Source of the DNA: Comamonadaceae bacterium
GTDB lineage: Bacteria; Pseudomonadota; Gammaproteobacteria; Burkholderiales; Burkholderiaceae_C
Direction: 5' to 3'
Assembly (NCBI GenBank): GCA_947457975.1
Contig: CANGYC010000170.1
Coordinates: 1-5,553 of the forward strand
Length of the DNA: 5,553 bases
The translations under genes were made by a program, and so were the position numbers. This document shows, in pieces, positions 1 through 5,553 of this stretch. Below the pieces are notes generated by a model. That model was not told where the DNA came from, made no database searches, and saw only the letters and a list, made by a program, of their open reading frames with translations. Numbering within the stretch: position 1 is the first letter of the stretch; each line of letters opens with the position of its first letter.

Positions 1-28
1 CCTCCCAAGAGCCCTACCGGGCGCGCCC

Positions 29-58
29 CTGACAGGCCCTCTGACCCGGCCCTAAACT
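29..58 (+). promoter_or_regulatory. Possible sigma-70-type promoter for cca
   Basis: A CTGACA box at 29-34 (5 of 6 matches to TTGACA) is followed after 18 bases by TAAACT at 53-58 (4 of 6 matches to TATAAT). The expected transcription start, about 7 bases on, would lie at roughly 65, only a base or two before the cca ATG at 67. No Shine-Dalgarno-like purine run precedes that ATG, which fits a near-leaderless message. A perfect 10-base palindrome, GGGCGCGCCC (19-28), abuts the -35 box. This rests on consensus matching alone, and chance matches are common, so it is tentative. Confidence 0.3.
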
Positions 59-66
59 TGGCGCCC

Positions 67-1296
67 ATGAAGATCTACCAGGTCGGGGGTGCCATCCGCG
101 ATGCCTTGCTGGGCCTGCCCGTGCAAGACCGCGACTGGGTGGTGGTGGGCGCCACGCCCGATGACCTGACCGCGCTGGGCTTCCTGCCGGTGGGCAAGGA
201 CTTCCCTGTGTTCCTGCATCCGCACACGCGCGAGGAATACGCCCTGGCCCGCACCGAGCGCAAGACCGCCCAGGGCTACCGCGGCTTTGCCGTGCAGGCC
301 CTGCCCAGCGTCACTCTCGAAGAAGACCTGGCGCGGCGCGACCTCACCATCAATGCGATTGCGCAAGACGACAGCGGCCAGCTCATCGACCCGTATGGCG
401 GCCAGGCCGATCTCAAGGCGCAGGTGCTGCGCCATGTCACCCCCGCCTTCGCCGAAGACCCGGTGCGCATCCTGCGGCTGGCCCGCTTTGCCGCCCGCTT
501 TACAGAGTTCAGCGTGGCCCCCGAGACCCTGGCGCTGATGCGCGAGATGGTGGAGGCCGGCGAGGTCGATGCCCTGGTGCCCGAGCGCGTGTGGCAGGAG
601 CTCTCGCGCGGGCTCATGCAGGCCCGGCCCTCGCGCATGTTTGAGGTGCTGCGCGCCTGTGGGGCGCTGGCCCGCCTGCTGCCGGAGGTCGATCGCCTTT
701 GGGGCGTGCCCCAGCGGCCCGAGTACCACCCCGAGGTGGACACTGGCGTGCACCTCATGATGGTGCTCGACATGGCAGCGCGCCTGCAGGCGCCTCTGGC
801 CGTGCGCTTTGCCTGCCTCATGCACGACCTGGGCAAGGGCACCACGCCCGTGCATCTGCTGCCCCGTCACCTCGGCCATGAGGAGCGCAGCGCCCGCCTG
901 CTCAAGGCGGTGTGCGAGCGCCTGCGCGTGCCCGTGGACTGCCGCGAACTGGCCGACGTGGTGGCGCGCGAGCATGGGAACCTTCATCGCAGCGCAGAGT
1001 TTGGGCCTGAGGCCGTGTTGCGCCTGCTGGAGCGCTGTGACGCCATCCGCAAGCCCCAGCGCTTTGAAGAGGTGCTGCTGGCCTGCGAGTGCGACGCGCG
1101 CGGCCGCCTGGGCTTGGAAGATCAGCCTTATCCCCAGCGCGCGCGCCTGCTTGAGGCCTTGGGCTTGGCGCTGTCGGTGTCTACCGCAGAGATTGCAGCC
1201 GGTGCTCAGGCCCAAGGCCTCAAGGGTGAGCAGATCGGCCAAGCGGTGCGCCAGGCGCGCATTCAGGCGCTGAGCGTTCCACCCAGCGCCTCGTAG
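67..1296 (+). CDS. cca: Multifunctional CCA tRNA nucleotidyltransferase with HD phosphohydrolase domain
   Basis: This 409-residue enzyme builds or repairs the 3'-terminal CCA of tRNAs from CTP and ATP in the cytoplasm. It is a class II nucleotidyltransferase very close in layout and length to E. coli Cca (412 residues). The N-terminal head has [11 protein letters not shown] (residues 6-16) and the metal-binding pair D21/D23 in DRDW. The RRDLTINA motif (90-97), EDPVRILR (130-137) and the ERVWQE motif (173-178) follow, as in nucleotide-selecting class II enzymes. The C-terminal half carries an HD domain with HPEVDTGVH (221-229) and the HD pair H253/D254 in MHDLGKG, which in E. coli-type proteins gives 2',3'-cyclic phosphodiesterase and phosphatase activity. 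I chose the ATG at 67 because the conserved MKIYQVGGA start begins there; an in-frame TTG at 58 adds only three residues. There is no clear Shine-Dalgarno. The gene looks intact and is separated from the trehalose genes by 88 bases, so it is probably its own transcription unit. Confidence 0.96.
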   Translation: MKIYQVGGAIRDALLGLPVQDRDWVVVGATPDDLTALGFLPVGKDFPVFLHPHTREEYALARTERKTAQGYRGFAVQALPSVTLEEDLARRDLTINAIAQDDSGQLIDPYGGQADLKAQVLRHVTPAFAEDPVRILRLARFAARFTEFSVAPETLALMREMVEAGEVDALVPERVWQELSRGLMQARPSRMFEVLRACGALARLLPEVDRLWGVPQRPEYHPEVDTGVHLMMVLDMAARLQAPLAVRFACLMHDLGKGTTPVHLLPRHLGHEERSARLLKAVCERLRVPVDCRELADVVAREHGNLHRSAEFGPEAVLRLLERCDAIRKPQRFEEVLLACECDARGRLGLEDQPYPQRARLLEALGLALSVSTAEIAAGAQAQGLKGEQIGQAVRQARIQALSVPPSAS

Positions 1297-1298
1297 GA

Positions 1299-1314
1299 GC
1301 CCAGTCCTCTGGGC
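1299..1314 (+). terminator. Small hairpin just downstream of cca, possible terminator or 3'-end stabiliser
   Basis: Two bases after the cca stop, GCCCAG (1299-1304) and CTGGGC (1309-1314) form a perfect 6-bp stem closed by the loop TCCT. No T-run follows, so it is not a canonical intrinsic terminator. It could protect the mRNA 3' end or aid factor-dependent termination. Its position exactly between the cca stop and the gap before otsB is the main argument for a role. A short GC-rich stem could also arise by chance in DNA of this composition. Confidence 0.3.
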
Positions 1315-1349
1315 GATGGCTTCCTGCCCAAATTCAGCCTTGGCCTACA

Positions 1350-1381
1350 CCGCCATGACCTGATCACTGTTAGCTTGGCGG
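1350..1381 (+). promoter_or_regulatory. Inverted repeat bracketing the otsB start region
   Basis: CCGCCA (1350-1355) is the exact reverse complement of TGGCGG (1376-1381), with 20 bases between that include the palindrome TGATCA (1361-1366). The right arm overlaps the only G-rich stretch upstream of otsB (GGCGGGG, 1377-1383), which is the best, though weak and close, ribosome-binding candidate. In RNA this could mask translation initiation; in DNA it could be an operator. A 6-base match with a 20-base loop is weak evidence. I found no convincing -35/-10 pair in the 88-base gap, so the otsB promoter is not identified. Confidence 0.2.
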
Positions 1382-1384
1382 GGC

Positions 1385-2173
1385 ATGCCATCCCTTGCGT
1401 CATCCCCGTCGGTGCTGCCGCCGATCTCGCCATCGGACACGGCGCTGTTTCTGGATTTCGACGGCACGCTGGCTGACATCGCGCCCCGGCCGGAGGCCGT
1501 GCAGGTAGCTCCGGCCTTGATCGAGCTCTTGCAGGAATTGGCTGAGCGGCTGGACGGTGCGCTGGCCATCGTCTCTGGCCGTCGGCTGGCCGACCTCGAC
1601 CATTTCCTGGCCCCGCTCCAGCTGCCTGCAGCCGCCGAGCATGGCGCACTCCGGCGCTTGGCGTCGGGCCGCCTCACCGAACCCCGCCCGCCCGACCTGC
1701 GCTATGCGACCGTGGTGGCCGAGGAACTCATGCGCCACTATCCCGGCCTGCGCATGGAGCGCAAGACCAGCGCCGTGGCTCTGCACTACCGCCAACGGCC
1801 CAGCCTGGAGCAGACCTGCCTGGACGCCATGGCCGAGGCCTGCGACCGCACGCCAGGCACGGAACTCTTGCGTGGCAAGTGCGTGGTCGAGCTCAAGCTG
1901 CTGGGTGTGAACAAAGGGCAGGCCATGGCCTGCTTCATGAAGGAGGCGCCCTTCGCCGGACGTCAGCCCTGGTTCGCCGGCGATGACCTCACCGACGAAA
2001 CCGGCTTTGTCTGGGTGCAGCAGGCCGGGGGTGCCGGCATCAAGGTGGGGCAGGGCAGCACCGCTGCGCTGCACCGCTGTGACAGCCCTGCCGGTTTGCG
2101 GCAGTGGCTGGCTCACTCGCTGCTCGCTATGCGCCAAGCTGCCCCAGGCCTGAGTCGGGCCGGGCCTGCATGA
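1385..2173 (+). CDS. otsB: Trehalose-6-phosphate phosphatase
   Basis: This 262-residue cytoplasmic HAD-superfamily phosphatase hydrolyses trehalose 6-phosphate to trehalose and phosphate, the second step of the OtsA/OtsB pathway. HAD motif I is LDFDGTLAD (residues 23-31), with the aspartyl nucleophile D24 and the acid/base D26. Motif II is IVSGR (62-66, S64). AAEHGA (83-88) and CVVELK, typical of OtsB-type enzymes, follow. NKG contains K177, and motif IV is GDDLTDE (199-205), with metal-binding D200/D201 and D204. Length and order match E. coli OtsB (266 residues). The ATG at 1385 is the only sensible start: the reading frame is closed by TGA at 1361-1363, and motif I begins 23 codons in. The start codon sits in a GGCATGCC palindrome (1382-1389) with only a weak GGCGGGG upstream. 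The stop overlaps the next gene's start (ATGA, 2170-2173), so the two are probably translationally coupled. It is the first gene of an otsB-GH15-otsA unit. Confidence 0.95.
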   Translation: MPSLASSPSVLPPISPSDTALFLDFDGTLADIAPRPEAVQVAPALIELLQELAERLDGALAIVSGRRLADLDHFLAPLQLPAAAEHGALRRLASGRLTEPRPPDLRYATVVAEELMRHYPGLRMERKTSAVALHYRQRPSLEQTCLDAMAEACDRTPGTELLRGKCVVELKLLGVNKGQAMACFMKEAPFAGRQPWFAGDDLTDETGFVWVQQAGGAGIKVGQGSTAALHRCDSPAGLRQWLAHSLLAMRQAAPGLSRAGPA

Positions 2174-4002
2174 ACGCCACCCAGGCAGCCGCCCGTTTTG
2201 CCCCGGCGGCGCCGTGCTCGCTGTCGCTGGGCCTGATTGGCAACTGCGCTTTCAGCGCACTGGTGGACCAGCGGGGGCGCATTGTGTGGTGCTGCCTACC
2301 CCGCTTCGATGGCGACCCGATCTTCAGCGCCCTGCTCAACCCGGGCGATGGGCAGGACGCCGGGCAGAGCGCCTTTGCCATTGAAATCGAGGACTTCGCC
2401 GAGGCCCGCCAGTGGTACGAGCCGAACACCGCCGTGCTCAAGACGCAACTCTTTGACCGCCTGGGCCAAGGCCTGGAGATCACGGACTTTGCGCCGCGGT
2501 TTTTTTCACGCTCGCGCTTTTTCAAGCCCACCACCATCGTGCGCCGCGTGCGGCCCCTGAGCGGGGCGCCGCGCATCCGGGTGTCGGTGGATGTGCGCTT
2601 TGACTGGGGCCGCATCGAGCCGCTGATCACGCGTGGCAGCAACCATGTGCGTTTTGTGGGGCCGGAGATGACCCTGCGCCTGTATAGCGACGCCTCCATT
2701 GCGCACCTGCTCTCGCGCCAGCCCTTTTTGCTCACGCGCGAGCACGACTTTTTACTGGGCCCCGACGAGACGCTGGAGCTGGGCATCGCCGACACGGCAC
2801 GCCACTTCGAGCAGGAGACCCTGGGTTTTTGGCGGCGCTGGAGCCAGCGCCTGCACATTCCGCTGCAGTGGCAGCAGGCCGTCATTCGTGCGGCCATCAC
2901 GCTCAAGCTCTCGCTGTATGAAGACACCGGTGCCATCGTGGCGGCCATGACCACCAGCATTCCGGAGGCCCCGAGGAGCGGGCGCAACTGGGACTACCGC
3001 TACTGCTGGCTGCGCGATGCCTTTTTCGTGATCCGCGCACTCAACAGCCTCTCGGAAGTGGGCACCATGGAAGACTATGTGCGCTGGCTGTTCAACATCG
3101 TGGTGGCCGCGCGCGGCGGGCACATCCAGCCGCTGTACGGCCTGGGCCTGGAGCACGAGCTGCCCGAGCAGGTGCTGACCCACCTGGGCGGCTACCGGGG
3201 CATGGGGCCTGTGCGCGTTGGCAACCAGGCGCAGGAGCATTTTCAGCACGATGTGTATGGCAACGTGGTGCTGGGTGCGGCTCAGGCCTTTCATGACCAG
3301 CGCATCCTGCGTGCCGCCGGCGTGGCCGAGTTCCAGCAGCTCGAGGCCGTGGGCGAGCAGGCCAGGCGCACCTTCGACCTGCCCGATGCGGGCATGTGGG
3401 AGCTGCGCACGCGCGCCCGGGTGCACACCTCCTCGGCCCTGATGTGCTGGGCCGCCTGCGATCGGCTGGCCAAGATCGCGCCTACCCTGAACCTGCCCGA
3501 GCGCGCGGCCTACTGGAAGGGCCATGCGGATGCCATGCGCGAGCGCATCTTGAAGGACGCCTGGAGCGAGGAGCGCCAGTCCTTTGCCGAGAGCTTTGGC
3601 GGGCGCGACCTCGACGCCAGTGCGCTGCTCATGATTGAGGTCGGCTTCATCGATGCACACGACCCGCGCTTTGTCGCTACCGTTGCCGCCCTGGAGACGC
3701 ACCTGTGCGACGGGCCCTACATGCGCCGCTACGAGGCCCCCGACGACTTTGGCAAGCCCGAGACGGCCTTCAACATCTGCACCTTCTGGCGCATCGATGC
3801 GCTGGCCCGGCTGGGCCGCAAGGCCGAGGCGCGCGAGATCTTCGAGACCATGCTCGCTGCCCGCAACCACCTGGGGCTGTTGTCCGAAGACACACACCCG
3901 GTCACAGGCGAGATGTGGGGCAACTTCCCGCAGACCTACTCCATGGTCGGCATCATCAACGCCGCGGTGCGCCTGTCTGCGCCGTGGGACAGCGTCATCT
4001 AG
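2170..4002 (+). CDS. Glycoside hydrolase family 15 protein (trehalase/glucoamylase-like)
   Basis: This is a 610-residue protein with the two-part layout of bacterial GH15 enzymes. The N-terminal beta-rich trehalase-like domain begins at LGLIGNCAFSALVDQRGRIVW (about residues 20-40) and continues with LPRFDGDPIFSALL. An (alpha/alpha)6 catalytic domain starts near residue 260. Hallmarks are RNWDYRYCWLRDA (272-284), the DAGMWELR segment with the probable general acid E411, RDLDAS (479-484), and TGEMWGNFPQTYS with the probable general base E581. The family includes glucoamylases, glucodextranases and trehalases and works by inversion. There is no signal peptide or membrane segment, so it should act in the cytoplasm. 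Its place between otsB and otsA suggests trehalose or a related alpha-glucoside as substrate, but sequence motifs alone do not settle this. The ATG at 2170 overlaps the otsB stop; an in-frame GTG at 2104 would add 22 non-conserved residues inside otsB. The frame is intact. Several phenylalanine pairs are encoded by T-runs (for example 2500-2506), unusual in such GC-rich DNA. Confidence 0.92.
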   Translation: MNATQAAARFAPAAPCSLSLGLIGNCAFSALVDQRGRIVWCCLPRFDGDPIFSALLNPGDGQDAGQSAFAIEIEDFAEARQWYEPNTAVLKTQLFDRLGQGLEITDFAPRFFSRSRFFKPTTIVRRVRPLSGAPRIRVSVDVRFDWGRIEPLITRGSNHVRFVGPEMTLRLYSDASIAHLLSRQPFLLTREHDFLLGPDETLELGIADTARHFEQETLGFWRRWSQRLHIPLQWQQAVIRAAITLKLSLYEDTGAIVAAMTTSIPEAPRSGRNWDYRYCWLRDAFFVIRALNSLSEVGTMEDYVRWLFNIVVAARGGHIQPLYGLGLEHELPEQVLTHLGGYRGMGPVRVGNQAQEHFQHDVYGNVVLGAAQAFHDQRILRAAGVAEFQQLEAVGEQARRTFDLPDAGMWELRTRARVHTSSALMCWAACDRLAKIAPTLNLPERAAYWKGHADAMRERILKDAWSEERQSFAESFGGRDLDASALLMIEVGFIDAHDPRFVATVAALETHLCDGPYMRRYEAPDDFGKPETAFNICTFWRIDALARLGRKAEAREIFETMLAARNHLGLLSEDTHPVTGEMWGNFPQTYSMVGIINAAVRLSAPWDSVI

Positions 4003-4004
4003 GG
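4001..4004 (+). promoter_or_regulatory. Ribosome binding site of otsA, overlapping the GH15 stop
   Basis: AGGG at 4001-4004 lies 6 bases before the otsA ATG (4011) and shares its first two bases with the TAG stop of the GH15 gene (4000-4002). A terminating ribosome would sit directly over the next initiation region, which supports translational coupling and the choice of 4011 as start. Confidence 0.5.
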
Positions 4005-4010
4005 CCTGCC

Positions 4011-5423
4011 ATGCCGCGCCTGGTCATCGTCTCCAACCGCGTGGCCGATCCGCGCCGGCCCTCTGCCGGTGGCCTGGCCGTGGCCCTGGGCGACGCGCTG
4101 CAAGGCAGGGGCGGGCTCTGGTTTGGCTGGAGCGGCCACATCATCCGCGAAGGCCAGCCAGTCGAGGAGGCGCTGCATGTGCAGCAGACCGGTTCGGTGA
4201 CCTTGGCCACGGTGGACCTGTCGCAGGAGGAGCACGACGGCTACTACCTGGGCTACAGCAACGGCGTGCTCTGGCCCGTGTTCCATAACCGGCTCGACCT
4301 CGCCGACCTGGATGCCGGCTTCGTGGGCAGCTACCGGCGCGTGAACCAGCTCTTTGCGCGCCAGCTCAAGGCCCTGCTGCGGCCCGACGACATCGTCTGG
4401 GTGCACGACTACCACCTCATCCCCCTGGCTTTGGAGCTGCGCACGCTCGGCTGTGCGCAGCGCATGGGTTTTTTCCTGCACATTCCCATGCCGCCGCCGC
4501 TGCTGTTGGCGGCCATTCCCCAGGCCGATTGGCTGGTGCGTGCGCTGTTTTCCTACAACCTGGTGGGCTTCCAGAGCCAGGGGGACCTCGCGCACTTTGC
4601 CAGCTATGCCGAGGTGGAAGCCGGTGCCCGGCGGCTCGATGGCCAGCGTTGGCAGGCCTATGGCCGCACGCTGCAGGCTGCGAGCTTTCCCATCGGGATT
4701 GATGTGGACGATTTCGCTGCACTCACGCATGCCGCCGAGGCGCGCGACATGTACGAGCGCATGCGCCAGGCCTACGCCGGACGGCGCATCCTGCTGGGGG
4801 TGGAGCGCCTGGACTACTCCAAGGGCCTGCCCCAGCGCTTCAAGGCCTTTGCCAAGCTGCTCAAGAACCACCCAGAGAACATCCGCAGCACCACGCTGAT
4901 TCAAATCGTCTCGCCAAGCCGCGAAGCCCTGGTCAGCTACAGCGGTCTGCGGCAGGAACTCGAGAGCCTCACGGGCGCGCTCAATGGCGACTACGGCGAG
5001 CTCGACTGGGTGCCGGTGCGCTACATGCACCGCAACGTGGCGCGCCGGCGCCTGCCGGGCTTGTATCGGCTGGCGCGTGTGGCCTTGGTGACGCCGCTGC
5101 GCGACGGCATGAATCTGGTGGCCAAGGAGTTCATCGCGGCGCAAGACCCGGCCGACCCCGGCGTGCTGGTGCTCTCACGCTTTGCCGGCGCCGCTGAGCA
5201 GCTTAAAGAAGCCTTGCTGGTGAACCCCTACGACACCGACGGCACCTGCGAGACCATCCAGCAGGCTCTGCACATGCCCCTGACCGAGCGCCAGCGCCGC
5301 CACCAAAAGCTGCTTGAGCGCATCCGCGCGCAGGACGTGCACTGGTGGCGCCGCACCTTCCTGGAGGCTCTCACCGCCACCCAGGGCGACGACCACCGTG
5401 TGGCCTTGCCTTCGCTGGCGTGA
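4011..5423 (+). CDS. otsA: Trehalose-6-phosphate synthase (GT20)
   Basis: This 470-residue cytoplasmic glycosyltransferase (GT-B fold, family GT20) joins UDP-glucose and glucose 6-phosphate into trehalose 6-phosphate, the substrate of OtsB. It matches E. coli OtsA (474 residues) along its whole length. The N-terminus is [14 protein letters not shown], with R10 of the SNR motif, followed by the SAGGLA loop (18-23). GGLWFGWSG includes W40, and YSNGVLWP (82-89) includes W88. Then come VHDYHL (131-136, D133), FFLHIPMP with H157, ERLDYSKG (265-272) with R266 and K271, and [13 protein letters not shown] (361-373) with D365 and E373. These are the UDP-glucose and glucose-6-phosphate contacts known for the family, and all are present. 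The C-terminus (RVALPSLA) resembles the end of E. coli OtsA. The ATG at 4011 was chosen because the conserved start begins there and AGGG lies 6 bases upstream; an in-frame GTG at 3705 would lie deep inside the GH15 gene. It is the last gene of the otsB-GH15-otsA unit, followed by a palindromic element. Confidence 0.96.
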   Translation: MPRLVIVSNRVADPRRPSAGGLAVALGDALQGRGGLWFGWSGHIIREGQPVEEALHVQQTGSVTLATVDLSQEEHDGYYLGYSNGVLWPVFHNRLDLADLDAGFVGSYRRVNQLFARQLKALLRPDDIVWVHDYHLIPLALELRTLGCAQRMGFFLHIPMPPPLLLAAIPQADWLVRALFSYNLVGFQSQGDLAHFASYAEVEAGARRLDGQRWQAYGRTLQAASFPIGIDVDDFAALTHAAEARDMYERMRQAYAGRRILLGVERLDYSKGLPQRFKAFAKLLKNHPENIRSTTLIQIVSPSREALVSYSGLRQELESLTGALNGDYGELDWVPVRYMHRNVARRRLPGLYRLARVALVTPLRDGMNLVAKEFIAAQDPADPGVLVLSRFAGAAEQLKEALLVNPYDTDGTCETIQQALHMPLTERQRRHQKLLERIRAQDVHWWRRTFLEALTATQGDDHRVALPSLA

Positions 5424-5444
5424 GGCAGGATTGCGGCCTTGCGA

Positions 5445-5546
5445 GCCCCTCACCCCAGCCCTCTCCCCAAAGGGGCGAGGGAGTGGAAGATAACGGGGCC
5501 CGCATGTCACCCTCGCCTCTTTGGGGAGAGGTAGTGGGAGAGAGCG
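5445..5546. repeat. Large imperfect inverted repeat after otsA, REP-like intergenic element
   Basis: The core arms are 5460-5483 and 5508-5531. The second, reverse-complemented, matches the first at 22 of 24 positions, with a 24-base spacer between. Weaker C/T-rich symmetry extends outwards to about 5445 and 5546. The first arm is also a hairpin on its own: CCCTC (5459-5463) pairs with GAGGG (5477-5481), then one mismatch, then CCCC/GGGG around an AAA loop; the second arm mirrors it. The spacer holds a further GGGCCC (5496-5501). The CCCTCACCCCAGCCCTCTCC wording resembles dispersed intergenic repeats that I recall as common in beta- and gammaproteobacterial genomes, which cannot be verified from one copy. 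It sits 22 bases or more after the otsA stop, where such elements often stabilise or end transcripts. Confidence 0.7.
5459..5481 (+). terminator. First hairpin downstream of otsA, possible transcript end
   Basis: CCCTC-T-CCCC, loop AAA, GGGG-C-GAGGG gives a nine-pair stem with one T/C mismatch, 35 bases after the otsA stop. No T-run follows, so it is not a classic intrinsic terminator. It may act as a 3'-end stabiliser or work with a factor. The alternative long-range pairing with 5508-5531 would compete with this fold. Confidence 0.35.
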
Positions 5547-5553
5547 GGGTCCG

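Noticed and set aside
1..66. Remnant of another gene left of cca
   Set aside because: The stretch is short and shows no recognisable protein end or RNA gene; only small GC-rich palindromes and the tentative promoter are seen.
52..1242. Long open frame of 396 codons on the minus strand opposite cca
   Set aside because: High-GC DNA commonly leaves the antisense frame open. The product is low-complexity (A, G, H, Q, R-rich) with no recognisable motif, and the plus strand encodes a clearly conserved protein.
1340..1373. Possible otsB promoter using TTGGCC (1340-1345) and TGTTAG (1368-1373)
   Set aside because: The spacer is 22 bases, too long for a sigma-70 promoter, and the second box matches TATAAT at only 3 of 6 positions.
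2104..2169. Upstream GTG start for the GH15 gene
   Set aside because: It would add 22 residues that are only the otsB 3' end read in another frame, and family similarity begins after the ATG at 2170.
2752..3897. 381-codon minus-strand open frame opposite the GH15 gene
   Set aside because: Shadow of the GH15 coding frame with composition typical of antisense translation of GC-rich genes and no family motif.
3705..4010. Upstream GTG start extending otsA by 102 codons
   Set aside because: The extension is an out-of-frame reading of the GH15 catalytic domain, and OtsA proteins start at the [10 protein letters not shown] segment at 4011.
3999..5144. 381-codon minus-strand open frame opposite otsA
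   Set aside because: Same reasoning: the H/Q/A/G-rich product has no domain, while otsA on the plus strand is conserved along its length.

Overview
The window is GC-rich (about two thirds G+C by eye), densely coded, and entirely plus-strand. It looks like chromosomal DNA of a betaproteobacterium, most likely Burkholderiales and perhaps Comamonadaceae. That placement rests on base composition, the style of the proteins and the GC-rich intergenic palindrome at the right end. It is an inference, not a database result. No phage, plasmid, IS, tRNA, rRNA or CRISPR signature is visible.

Layout. Bases 1-66 are a short leader with a possible promoter that would give an almost leaderless transcript. 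Bases 67-1296 are cca, the tRNA CCA-adding enzyme with its C-terminal HD phosphohydrolase domain. Bases 1297-1384 are an 88-base gap with a perfect small hairpin just after cca and a second inverted repeat that brackets the start region of the next gene. Three tightly packed genes follow: otsB (trehalose-6-phosphate phosphatase, 1385-2173), a GH15-family glycoside hydrolase (2170-4002, ATGA overlap with otsB) and otsA (trehalose-6-phosphate synthase, 4011-5423, 8 bases after the GH15 stop). Bases 5424-5553 are non-coding and hold a large imperfect inverted repeat whose arms are themselves hairpins.

How the genes work together. OtsA makes trehalose 6-phosphate from UDP-glucose and glucose 6-phosphate, and OtsB removes the phosphate to give trehalose, an osmo- and stress-protectant. 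The GH15 protein between them has the trehalase/glucoamylase-type N-terminal domain, the two expected catalytic glutamates and no signal peptide. It is therefore a cytoplasmic enzyme probably acting on trehalose or a related alpha-glucoside made by, or feeding, the same pathway. A trehalase role would put synthesis and breakdown in one transcript. cca is a housekeeping tRNA-maturation gene that appears to be only a neighbour.

The gene content is mostly recognisable. I do not see a completely new system. The points most worth checking are the substrate of the GH15 enzyme in the otsB-GH15-otsA unit, the palindromic element after otsA, and the possible RNA structure at the otsB start.
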